DNA from: Lunasporangiospora selenospora
Lineage: Eukaryota; Mortierellomycota; Mortierellomycetes; Mortierellales; Mortierellaceae
Length of the DNA: 34,266 nt
Direction: 5' to 3'
Assembly: GCA_015680635.1 (NCBI GenBank)
Contig: JAABOA010000020.1
Location: forward strand, 1 to 34,266
Every line of letters starts with the position of its first letter. The stretch's first letter is position 1. The notes beneath the pieces were generated by a model, which made no database searches, was not told the origin of the DNA, and was given only the letters and a program-made list of their open reading frames with translations. Made by a program: the position numbers and the translations under genes. This document shows, one piece after another, positions 10,201-19,364 of the stretch.

Positions 10201-10830
10201 GAACTCTCTGCCGATATTTCAGGTGAAGAGACTCAGGGCCTTTCTACGGGTCATGTCAACGGGCCAGGTAAATATTTCTTTTCACATTCCAGTGATCCTA
10301 TAGGACCAAAAACTGTCTAATGCATATGGCGCTAACACTTTCTTTGTCTCTTTCTTTTTCATTTGCAAACAGGGTTTCTTCCAAAGTCTGCAATCCGCGA
10401 AGAGTTAGGACCGATGCTTTACAAGTGTCTAATGATGAACCCGTATCTACCCATCTTTGGCAAGTTGCTCCGGTCAAGCTCGAAAGAGTTCCTGAGGAGA
10501 GCTGTGGGTAACTATGGCAAAGCCACAATGGGGCCCAAACGTGAGTTCGGTGAAGGTGATGAGGGCTACACTGAAGAGATTGTGCCCGTGTCCAGCACTC
10601 TTGGTGTCCCTGGACAAGCGGATGAAGTAGTGGAAGACTCTACACCATATAGCACACCCAAAGCCGCTGCGACTCCCTCCATGGGTAGCTGGCGTTCTCA
10701 AGGACAGCGACAGTCATCCTCGCCCTATGCGATGGCGCAGACAAAACAACTGCGCCAGGGAAATCTTGACAGCATACTCTCGAACACAAACTCCAGAGAT
10801 GAAGATCCAATCGAAGACTTTTCAGATTAA
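7267..10830 (+). CDS. RAD17: RAD17 (Rad24) checkpoint clamp loader subunit
   Basis: The large subunit of the RFC-like complex that loads the 9-1-1 clamp at DNA damage. Exons: 7267-7287, 7398-7932, 8027-8142, 8256-8466, 8543-8960, 9057-9317, 9418-9485, 9575-9678, 9764-9913, 10027-10267 and 10373-10830. These sum to 2583 nt, 860 aa, with every junction in phase. QWAEKYAPRDISEVAV (about 193-208) is the RFC-box start. Walker A GPAGSGKTT is at 242-250 and Walker B SIILIEDLP near 343-351. Next come LPSSILDRID and a lid region around DIHDGDIRAVINSLQF, which holds a sensor-2-like Arg. The N-terminus is acidic then Gly/Arg-rich (RSKPRGGGGGG). The acidic tail EDPIEDFSD resembles the conserved Rad17 C-terminal tail that binds 9-1-1. 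The first exon encodes only MPPKRTP. It is chosen because it splices in phase to AKKESKAP and gives a natural N-terminus. Confidence 0.92.
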
Positions 10831-10994
10831 ACGCAACTGTTCAATAGTCACTCTTGTTTGCTTTCTGCCACTTTGCCTTGTAACATAGCCGTTGCCCCAT
10901 TCCCTCTCTTCACACCTCTTACAGAAAAGTCTTACTAGGCTGCCTTTCTGATAGTTTTAGCAAAGCCTGCGGGCCAACGTCAGTAATAATGAAG

Positions 10995-11000
10995 AATAAA
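10995..11000 (+). terminator. Candidate RAD17 poly(A) signal
   Basis: AATAAA lies 165 nt after the RAD17 stop codon, a plausible 3' end signal. No other AATAAA lies nearer. Confidence 0.35.
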
Positions 11001-11419
11001 AAGGCAAGTTCACGCTCTACAGCGAGTACAGGCTTAGGATATTGGAGCGTCACCTCGTCGGGACACATCTGGAAGACGAAACTAAACTAGCTCCGGCCAC
11101 TGCTCTGCGATAGCGATCCTCCATTGGCCAGAGCAGCACATTGCCAAAACCTTGCTTAACGAATGCCGTCTCTCTCGAGACGTTGATAATTTGAAAAGGC
11201 CTATGGTTGCTTGAATGGGATACGACCCATTCTATTTATCGCCGTGACATAGCAGACGGTCCAACAGAGGAGTGTTAGTCAACACAGCGTTGTAATGTGC
11301 CTCAAGATTGGGTGGCATGAGTTGCCATTTCTCTACCTTTATTTCCAAAAAAAAGAGACCCCAAAATGGAAATAGGATCTCAAATACGCTGACGCAGGCG
11401 CGCGACTCTCCTGTCCCTG

Positions 11420-11435
11420 CACACACACACACACA

Positions 11436-11472
<37 letters not shown>
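11420..11472. repeat. (CA)n(CT)n compound microsatellite
   Basis: About nine CA units run directly into about seventeen CT units. It is non-coding and likely length-polymorphic. Confidence 0.9.
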
Positions 11473-11474
<2 letters not shown>

Positions 11475-11849
11475 CATATAACTTGTGTTGTAACCTCTTC
11501 TTCACTGTCGCCCCTTCTCTCCTGCCCTCTTTCTTGTAATATCCCTTCAGCTATAATTTGTATACATCCTTCAGTTTACACTCATTTTTTTAGCGACCCT
11601 TGCTTAGCTCATTACTGAGCGGCAAGAAGCGGAAAGTCGAGTGTGGTGGATGAAAACAACTCGGTCAACCCATTCTCTCGAGGATTGGGGGGGGGGGTCT
11701 AATTGGTTTACTGTCGAATTTTGTGTCTATTACTGAGTAATGATTTTAATCATTAAACACAGGGCATTCTTTGCAATCATAGTACATATTTACCTCCACC
11801 AATAGAGTTAACTACCCGTTCTAATAACTGTCATCATCAGATCAACTAG

Positions 11850-12398
11850 GCAATTTCAGAGATATCGAGAAAAATACCAATAATAACGCAGAGCTTTGCA
11901 GCATTCGACAACCTCGACCAAGATGATACAGATTTGGTATTCACTCAGCTTCTCTCCTCACGCATTCGCAAGCGCAATGCAGCTAGGTCAAACTATATGG
12001 AATGGAATAAAAAAAAAACACAAAACAAAAACAAAAAATCAATGGCAGTTGCTATTGGGCCGACAGAATTGCATCACCAAAGGCAAAGATCTCTAAAAGG
12101 CGTACAAAAGATGTACTTGTTGAAGAGAGCGAACCCATTAGGAACTTTAAAAAGAGCCAGAGTAGATGTTTATACACGGTCTGTATACGGCATTATTACT
12201 TCTCTAGGCGGGCTCTACAGGACACATCAGCCCTTGCCTTCGAATAAACTAGGCGCAATCTCACCGACTTTCTGTCCCTACCATTCAAAATTCAAACACT
12301 TTCGTTTACCCTGCGATCAGCCAATTCGCTCCTCAATTGGGGTCTCCCCCGCAACAACATCCCAAAGAGACCCTTTTCGTATTCATTCCCAGCCATAG
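11850..12398 (+). pseudogene. Coding-like open frame without a clear start, function unknown
   Basis: A plus-strand frame stays open for about 182 codons. Its first part (AISEISRKIPIITQSF, then FDNLDQDDTDLVFTQLL and RIRKRNAARSNYMEW) has a protein-like composition. It is followed by a Lys/Asn-rich stretch coming from an A-rich tract and then by weaker sequence. There is no ATG near the start and no family I recognise. It may be a decayed gene or transposon fragment, or chance. Confidence 0.2.
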
Positions 12399-12706
12399 AT
12401 CGTTCGAATGCTCAAAGTTGACATTCGACTGCCTGTAGCACGTGTGTCATTTGAGCTTCCTCGAGGGCTTGGGCAGCGATTTCTACACGAGAATCCTAGC
12501 AAGCTCTTTCAATTCTTCAGAGGGAACATTGAGTTGGTTTCAATATATAGCATTAATAGAAATACGACATATTAGAGAGATATCTGGCGAGGTCAAGGAG
12601 GTGCCCTCACAGTCTGGAGAGGGGAGAGATTCATGTAATCTTATTTATTTTTCGAGACTTGGTCAGCCACGAGTGGAGTTAGTCGGTTACAAGCAATCGT
12701 TTTCGT

Positions 12707-13142
12707 AAGTATCAAGATCTAGCAGGAGACTATCGGGGCCCAGAAGTGATGAGGCTACGACAACGTTAGGACCAAAGAGTCTGACAGGATCCTCCCCCAT
12801 CCAGGTAAAACCTGCCTCCTTCGCCTCTTGAGCTAGTCCTGCGACATTCTCAGGGAGACGTTGTGCACGGCAAAGTTGACGTTAGGCTTCAATAGTCGAC
12901 TTCACAACTATCTGTTCACAATCATGAAAAGGGGCCAGGTGTTGGAAAACACAAGTACAAAACTGACCCAATTTCGTGTAGTGGTGAATGAAAGCTGATA
13001 TACCCTGACACGTAACAGTTTGATGAGGCCATTGAACGGTTCTTGCAATTCGTTTATTGTGCGTGGCAACATATGGAGCTGCTGACGCTCCATGATGAGC
13101 AATGAGATCCCTCTGTTGCAGGGTAGAGTCGAAAGAAACCAA
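12707..13142 (-). pseudogene. Decayed frame, possibly retroelement-derived
   Basis: On the minus strand an 86-codon frame ends in TAA at 12882-12884. The same frame then continues open for about 60 more codons (RQLCRAQRLPENVAGLAQ, GFTWMGEDPVRLFGPNV) to a TAA near 12707. An overlapping frame gives LPRTINELQEPFNGLIKLL, loosely like the P-T-ELQ-F-GL segment of Ty3/gypsy polymerases. The in-frame stop and frame mixing point to a relic. The retroelement origin is a guess. Confidence 0.22.
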
Positions 13143-13907
13143 AACCAGCGTCTGTTCGAATCAGAGAAAAGAAGAAAAATTACTAAAAAAATATCTGGAG
13201 TTCTCTATTACCACTAGGATATCCTCCAAAGAGGGCACAAAGGCGCTGAAAAGCTACCGAGATCTCAAGCATCTTGTTGTGCACAATCAACACCGCCTCG
13301 CGTAGTACATCACACCAAAACTCTTTCAAAGACTTTGTCAACTAAGGATCCCAGTGGCGCCTCTGATCAATCACCATTCAGTCGTGAAGGAGTTGTCCAT
13401 CTTGGTAGCCTAGATTTTGCTTCCTGCCACATCATCTGCGAGTATGTTCCTCAGGATTGGACTTTCCAAGAGTTGTCGCTATAGTTGTGATGTGACTCGT
13501 GTGGCTTCTGTGGCTACTGTAGACAAAGCTGGTGTTTGAGATCGGTGTGCTCATTCCAGTGGGGGTAGCTTCTGAGTGAATTAGCATTTGATAATCGGAA
13601 TGTGTCTGAGATATGAAGAATAACAGTTGTGCTATGGTAAAAGGTATAAAGAGAGGTGCAGGAGATGGAGCCGAGGAAATGGAACTGCTGTCTCCACTGC
13701 GGATGATGACATCAGGGCTCATTTTTTTGCCGCTCCAATCGTCTCCAATGGACGCAGCCCTCCCCCTCAATTTCCCTCAATTTTATTTTAAGTTAGGAGG
13801 CACAGGAGCTGCTGGCCGCAGCTCCAATCCCTCCTAAATTCGTCAGCCCTTCCATGACTCTTCTCTTGGCCTGCCGCAGTGGAAGTTGCTAGTAAGGCTG
13901 GAATCAC

Positions 13908-13914
13908 TATAAAT
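13908..13914 (+). promoter_or_regulatory. Candidate TATA box of MBF1
   Basis: TATAAAT lies 143 nt upstream of the MBF1 ATG and before a CAACAG-repeat leader, a sensible position for a core promoter. It is a sequence match only. Confidence 0.45.
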
Positions 13915-13952
13915 TCTTTCTCTTCTCCACTCCTACTATCCTTCATCAAACT

Positions 13953-13982
13953 ACAACAGCAACAGCAACAGCAACAGCAACA
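13953..13982 (+). repeat. CAACAG repeat in the MBF1 leader
   Basis: About five tandem CAACAG/CAGCAA units lie 74-104 nt upstream of the MBF1 ATG. Because they follow the TATA candidate they probably lie in the 5' UTR. Unstructured CAA-type leaders are known to help scanning and translation in fungi; that role here is inference. Confidence 0.7.
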
Positions 13983-14056
13983 CTTTCTTCTCCTTCCCAC
14001 AGCCCCTCATCCCTCTTTTCATTTTCTCAGTCAACCCAAGAGCCATCTCTCTAAAC

Positions 14057-14650
14057 ATGCCTGCATCCAACATTCCTTCGAGCTCCGGTAACCTTGACTG
14101 GGACGATAATATTGTCCTGCGCAAGCGATCTGATCACGCCAAGGTGTCCAGGACCGCCTCGGACATCAATGCTGCTCGTCGCGCAGGCTCTGTTGTCGCC
14201 ACAGAGCGAAAGGTCATCTCGAATGCAGGACATGTAGGCGAAGACTTCAGACGAGTTGCCAAGGTAGCCGAGTCTGAGGAGATTATTGCACCCAGGGCTG
14301 TCTCATTGGATGTTGGTCAGGCAATTGCAAAGGCTCGTATTGAGATCAAGTTGAACCAGAAGGAACTCGGTATTCGTGTGAACGAGAAGCAGTCGGTTGT
14401 AAGTTTTTTTTGTTGGTGACTTCCTGCCTATTTCTAGTTAAGTAGTTGTCTGTCCTATGTTCGCTCTGGGTAATGTTTGATGAGACTAACCATTTTGTTT
14501 CTTTTGGACTTGAAATGTCTACAGATTAATGACTATGAGGCCGGTCGTGCTGTTCCTAACCAGCAGATTCTCGGAAAGCTTGAGCGTGCACTCGGAGTCA
14601 AGTTGCGTGGAAAGGATATTGGTTCGCCCTTGACGTTCGGCAAGAAGTGA
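14057..14650 (+). CDS. MBF1: Multiprotein-bridging factor 1 (transcription coactivator)
   Basis: Two exons, 14057-14398 and 14525-14650, joined in phase 0 by a 126-nt intron (GTAAGT donor, CTACAG acceptor), give 155 aa, the usual MBF1 length. The N-terminal half has [13 protein letters not shown] and then [16 protein letters not shown], the segments that contact activators. The C-terminal helix-turn-helix (Cro/C1 type, about residues 85-140) includes [17 protein letters not shown], then [19 protein letters not shown], and ends in [11 protein letters not shown]1 bridges TATA-binding protein and bZIP activators and also acts at colliding ribosomes. The intron splits the HTH just before INDYE. 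Start: the only in-frame ATG, preceded by AAAC. Confidence 0.95.
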
Positions 14651-16472
14651 AAGGACACCTGCATACCCAACCAACCAGCCCTTACTTGTACTTTTAAAAA
14701 TATGCCCCTTGCAACTAGAAGTTACAACAACAACAACAACAACAACAATGTAACAAATAATCTGTTGAACTTGAGGGGTATCTATGTACATTCTATTACT
14801 GGAAACCAAGGCATAACCGTTAATATGACCAAGACCAGTACTCCAAGATCGAAACCAGCGTCGTAGCAAACATTTTTTTTTTTCGCAGCAACTCCTCAGC
14901 ACTCTTCCTTCTTTCAGGATAAGGACTGCTTTCTAGGGTGTCCGATTTTTTTTTGCGACCTCTGCCTTTTAAATTGGTTTCTCTTTACCTTTTACCCAGC
15001 CAGTCAGTCTTCTTTCATTCTTTCCTGGTTTTTCTTTTCTTTCTTCCTTTTCTATTCTTTCCTCTTTCTCTACTATTCTCTATTACTCTCTATTATTTTC
15101 TATTATTTTCTCTTCCTCTCTTTTCTCTCTTCCCCTCCTTTATGTCTTATTTCCCCTCCCTCTCTTTCTCTTTCTCTCTCTCTTTTCATCCTGCCAGAGC
15201 TGGCCATTTTGTAATATAGACCTGCTGCTGCTGTCGAAAAATAAATAAATAACAGTGGTGACACTGGACATCGAAGCTTCCTTTCTTCTCTCTCATCCAC
15301 TCATCCCCTCTCCTCGCTTAAACATCCTCTTTCCTCGACCAATAAAAGCAAAATATGCGATATCATTGGCAAATGTTGAGAGACTGGAAGTACAGTCGGG
15401 AAGTAGAAAAAGAGCAGAATGAACACGAGAATTGTCCTCTTCCCTCCCTTCTCTTCTTCCTTGTGCTCCTTCTTGGTTACAAAGCATTGAATGGAGATGG
15501 AGAGCAGGGGGAGAGAGCCTAGTCTCGTATTTGTTTTCTTTCGTTCAACTTCATCTGATTTTGTTGGCGTCAATAGGATCGATCAACACGATACGAAAGA
15601 TAGGCGCTCTATAAAGCGTTCAATAAGGAATGGAATAGAGTAACAGGGAGAAAAATGGGGAGGGAAGGGATGGGAGCGGGAGGAGATTGAAGGTCCACCT
15701 TGCTTTTCGATTGTCGTTCCGTTTTTTTACAAACAAAGACAGAGGTCATATCCAATAGCAAACATGATAACAGGCCGGGAAACAAATATGCATGTGCAAA
15801 AAAAAAGATAAAGAAAAAATAAAGCGCAAATAGGCTTCAGAGGTGGTGATTAAGTCTGGAAGCAGAGGCCGCATTTGAAGAACTGGAGGAAAGTGTTGCG
15901 TGTGAAAAAGGAAAGCTGAATAATGGTCTAGGTCGCGTGCCATGGGAACAGAAAACAATGGCTGTAAAGGTAGGTAAGAAGGAAGAGGACGAGGAAAGGA
16001 AGGGTATGAGCAAATTGTGTGTGCGAATGGGAAACGGGTAGGACGGATCGGTATTGAGGTTGGATGTGCGTGACTAAAAAAAGACTCACAAAACAACAAA
16101 TGAAGAAAGCAAAGAGAAACAAATGGAAGGCTGTTTTTTGTTCTTCCCCGCTGTTATCTGACATAGAAGAGGCACAAGCAAGGATTGTCTAGTTATCTCA
16201 TAAAATGACCTAGGCATTGCCTTGCATACTAATCCCGGTATATGTACCCGGTAAAGTTTGCTGCATGCGATGTCGCTAATGACCCATTGTACAGCATTTC
16301 CTTCCTCTTTTTGATATTGGCGGACAAAAACAACACGCCTTTATCTCGGATAAAGATGATCTGTCCCGCTCTAAAGTACACATGATACCCAATTCATTGG
16401 AAGAGGTTGATTTGTTCGTTCTCTTGGTGCCATAGGGAATTTGTGAGGTTGAGAAAATGAGAAAGAATCGTT
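14651..16472. other. Spacer between MBF1 and a small gene
   Basis: About 1.8 kb with no gene I can support. An (ACA)8 tract at 14724-14748 lies in the MBF1 3' region. A strongly pyrimidine-rich tract covers about 14938-15190. The right part, about 15600-16270, is purine-rich on the plus strand. Open frames here are low-complexity readings of these tracts. Confidence 0.5.
14938..15190. repeat. Pyrimidine-rich (CT/TTC) low-complexity tract
   Basis: Roughly 250 nt of nearly uninterrupted C and T on the plus strand, with TCTTTC, CTCTATTA and CTCTCT sub-repeats. No coding content is seen. Confidence 0.8.
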
Positions 16473-16796
16473 TCAAGGAATAGCTTTGGTTGGGGGGAGG
16501 AACTCTTGAGCATTCTTGATGCCTACAACCAAGGCCTTCAGGTTTTCCTGGGACCGGACCAAATGCTGTGTCGCCTCATTGAGGTGCTTGGCTGTCGAGT
16601 TTAGCTCATCACTTGTCTGTCTTAATGCCTCATGACTAGTCAAAAACGGCGTCCCAAAGAGGCTAGAAAAGGCTCGATGGGACCGGTCGACCGAAACAGA
16701 AAACTCCTTTAGAGCGGAAATCGAGGGCGCTGAGTGTAAAGACGATGGTGACGGAGAGGATGTGTTTGTCGATCCAGTAATAAAATTGCCCGACAT
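16473..16796 (-). CDS. Small predicted coiled-coil protein, function unknown
   Basis: A single-exon frame of 107 aa with an ATG start and TGA stop. The first 30 residues are Ser/Thr/Pro-rich. From about residue 30 the sequence becomes helical with heptad-like spacing (EALRQTSDELNSTAKHLNEA, then LVRSQENLKALVVGIKNAQEF) and ends in a short Pro tail. There is no signal peptide or membrane segment. The length and single helix bundle resemble small subunits of tethering, sorting or kinetochore complexes (BLOC/BORC-type proteins look like this), but I cannot name a family. It stands alone between two long non-coding stretches. Confidence 0.55.
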   Translation of the reverse strand: MSGNFITGSTNTSSPSPSSLHSAPSISALKEFSVSVDRSHRAFSSLFGTPFLTSHEALRQTSDELNSTAKHLNEATQHLVRSQENLKALVVGIKNAQEFLPPTKAIP

Positions 16797-17984
16797 TTTC
16801 CTTTTAGTTCAAATCAAGCACGAGGGTCAATTGTGGAGAATTAGAGGACTGTAGTGGGACAGTAGCGCCAGTGCGGAGACTCGATCACTCGAAAAAAAGA
16901 TGAAGAGAATGAGGAAAGGAGGGGGGGGGGATAGTGGTCCTGTTTGTTAGAGCTTGCTGCACCTATTCCTGTTGCCGCTCTTGACTAGACCCTATACATA
17001 TTCAAAGAGATGAGTAGAACGGGAAACTATATGTTTTTAGCAACCTTCTTTTCGGCTTTGCTTTGAGCCTGCATAGCACACATGCAGAATTGGCTCCTTT
17101 GACTGAGCCTATTACGAGGGATGATGTGTACACTGTTGCGAAACTCTAGACAAAACGTTAGCTAATAAAGCGAGCCGCAGGGTCGGGAAAGTGAGAGGGA
17201 GGGGGACAGAGCGGATAGACAAACAGTGTCTGGAATGACCACTGAGGGCAAGGGGGTGTAACGAAGGGGCGGAAAGTTTCCGTTCAGTACAGGGTATTCC
17301 ATTTTTTGCTCCGAAGGCCCTAAATCACAAAGACCAGTGACTAGGTGTCCTCTGGGTGAATACCTCCTTGGAAGAGCGGCGAACAGTTCGTTGGGAGATA
17401 TGTGGGAGACGAAAAGTAAATGAATGAATGTACTTGGTGTCTTGGTTGAAGTCACCAATCTTCTCCAACCCTGCCGATCGATCACTTATTACAAGGCCCT
17501 GAAATAACCTTTGTGGCTGTATTAGGACAAGGTACCAAGAGAGCGGAGAAATAGCAACCACGCGGAGAATGGAGTGCAGAGCAAGTCCTGCATGTAGCCC
17601 TGGGAGCAATCGTGGGTACGAGAGGGTTGCACTGTGCAGGCCAGTCTCTCGCCTCTCCGTCTGGACAGAAACAAAAGAAGCCTAGGAAGACGGAGAGGAG
17701 GGACAGAGGGCTCGACCTCAACCAAATGGAAAATCTATGAAACAGCGCTCACCAGATTCAAGGGGTGGGGGAAGAAAAGAGAGAAGTGGAGACTTCTTTC
17801 TTCAGCCTGTGGCCCTCTAGCCGCTCACGTCTGTTCAGGTACAGAGGTGAGTCCAACCTGGTCCAAAGCAGAAACCTCGCCTCTTATACCCTGAACCCTC
17901 TGCATTTAGTCAACTGGTTAAACCCACAACATCCATTAGGGCTGAGCGGTTACTAAAAAGCCTCACGTGGAATGGTAGGAGGAA

Positions 17985-18330
17985 AGAAAAGAAAGAGAGG
18001 AGAGGAGGGGGGGGGAAGAGCGCGGGAGAGGAACACAACGCTTTGTATGTCATCCTCTTTTGCGTTCTCATCCATGAATTTGATAATTTGCGCGTGTCAA
18101 GCGAGTGGGCGGATGCAGCTGCATCCAGAAAGGGACGGGCAAAATGACGAGAGCTGAGTGACTAAACCTGGACTCTGACCAGAAAGAGAGAGGGAGGAGG
18201 GAGAGAGGGAGAGGGAGAGGGAGAGGGAGAGAGAGCGAAAACAGGGCAGAGAGAGACAGACAGACAGAGAGAGAGTGTGTGTGTGGGAGGGAGGAGGAGA
18301 GCGAGCGAGAGTGTGTTGGAGAGAGGAGCA
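17985..18330. repeat. GA-rich purine tract
   Basis: The core at 18181-18305 is almost pure A and G on the plus strand (GAGAGG, GAGGGA, GACAGACA units) with a short GT run. Polypurine tracts of this length can form triplex DNA. Confidence 0.8.
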
Positions 18331-18898
18331 GAAAAGAAAGAAAGAACTTTCGACCTGGAAAATTCGAATCGATCCACCCACAATTAACTAAAAAAATTTT
18401 CTGGTCGTCGCTCTCTTCCTCTGTTGAGGCCTCACCCATTGAGTCAACAAGGCAGGTGGTACACTGCCCCTGTATCTCCTCTTTTGCGGGTCTGCATCTG
18501 GCTATGGCAATGGGTCATGGGCAATGTGGGCAATATGGGCAATGGGAAGAAGAACAGCTCTCTCACTTGGGCGTGCTGGTTAGGCGAGATCATGTATTAA
18601 TAGGAGCTTGCTATTGTCCATGTTCCTTCCAGGGATGTATCAAAGGCCCGGCCATGCGTCTGCTCTGAAGGGTCCTGCGAATGCACTTCCCCGACCTGTG
18701 CGTCCGTTGCAGGGTTGCTGGCCCAGCGTCTCTCTCGCTCGCCTGCTCCTAGCCGTGCAACTTGGGCATGCTTACTACCATCCCGGCAAGGACAAGGCAA
18801 CGTCCCCATCCCATTACAACAGTGTATAAATAAATAAATAATGTCCAGCTCAACCATCGCCCACTCTTCTGGACCAACATCCATCTTGCTTCTACTCG

Positions 18899-18901
<3 letters not shown>

Positions 18902-18934
<33 letters not shown>

Positions 18935-18972
18935 TTCTTTCTCTCTTTCTCTCTTTCTCTCTCCCTTCTCTC
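18902..18972. repeat. (CT)n microsatellite block
   Basis: (CT)14 followed by TTTCTCTC units. It is complementary in composition to the GA block about 600 bp upstream. Confidence 0.9.
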
Positions 18973-19045
18973 GCTCCTGCTCCATCTCTGCCCACTCGCT
19001 TGCTCGTTCTCGTTGCTCAGTTTCTTTCTCCTAGTTATCTTATCC

Positions 19046-19050
<5 letters not shown>

Positions 19051-19094
<44 letters not shown>
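19051..19094. repeat. (CT)n microsatellite
   Basis: About 21 uninterrupted CT units, 175 bp before the assembly gap. Confidence 0.9.
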
Positions 19095-19096
<2 letters not shown>

Positions 19097-19269
19097 ATCT
19101 CCTTGCCTCCTTCCACCCACACTTCCTCGGCATTCTCTTCTCCACAGGCAGTGAATGAGCAAGTCCTGTCTCTAATTGCAACGACACTGTGCCCTTCATT
19201 CGCTTCTCTTTCTCCCCTTTTGCCTCCTCGAATTGAATCCTCGAGTCCGATCCTCCAATTCCTTGTTTA

Positions 19270-19279
19270 NNNNNNNNNN
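19270..19279. other. Assembly gap (10 N)
   Basis: Ten N characters, a typical scaffold gap placeholder of unknown true length. It lies 85 bp before the glyoxalase II ATG, so the promoter or 5' UTR may be missing sequence. Confidence 0.98.
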
Positions 19280-19364
19280 TGGCCCATTGCAGCCATCATC
19301 GCCTGAATAGTCAACAGCGATCCGTGTCAGCTCAATCAGTCCCGCCTAGTTCCATCCATCCAGC

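Larger units (their letters stand above)
10831..13907. other. Gene-poor region with decayed frames and simple repeats
   Basis: About 3.1 kb between RAD17 and MBF1 without a gene I can support. It holds a microsatellite (11420-11472), an 11-G run (11687-11697) and two small inverted repeats (CTGCTCTG at 11100-11107 with its complement at 11129-11136, and TAATGATT-TT-AATCATTA at 11738-11755). It also holds two coding-like remnants listed separately. The right end is the promoter and 5' UTR of MBF1. Confidence 0.5.
16797..19364. other. Long divergent spacer with GA/CT tracts and assembly gap
   Basis: About 2.6 kb between the small minus-strand gene and glyoxalase II. It contains a 10-G run at 16921-16930, a purine-rich block (17985-18330), three TGGGCAAT copies near 18518-18545, and TATAAATA at 18825-18832, a possible TATA box. 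Pyrimidine blocks at 18902-18972 and 19051-19094 and the N run follow. Open frames here encode only Arg/Glu or Ser/Leu repeats and are not genes. Confidence 0.55.

Noticed and set aside
15746-16164. Minus-strand frames of 78-117 codons with His/Pro/Phe-rich translation
   Set aside because: Overlapping frames with similar low-complexity composition and no domain; explained by the purine-rich plus strand.
18068-18439. Open frames of more than 90 codons over GA/CT tracts
   Set aside because: The translations are Ser/Leu or Arg/Glu repeats produced by microsatellites in several frames at once; no coding signal.
18841-19158. ATG-started plus-strand frame MSSSTIAHSSGP followed by Leu/Ser repeats, resembling a signal peptide
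   Set aside because: The hydrophobic part is a CT microsatellite translated as SLSLSL. There is no conserved domain and the frame ends before glyoxalase II.
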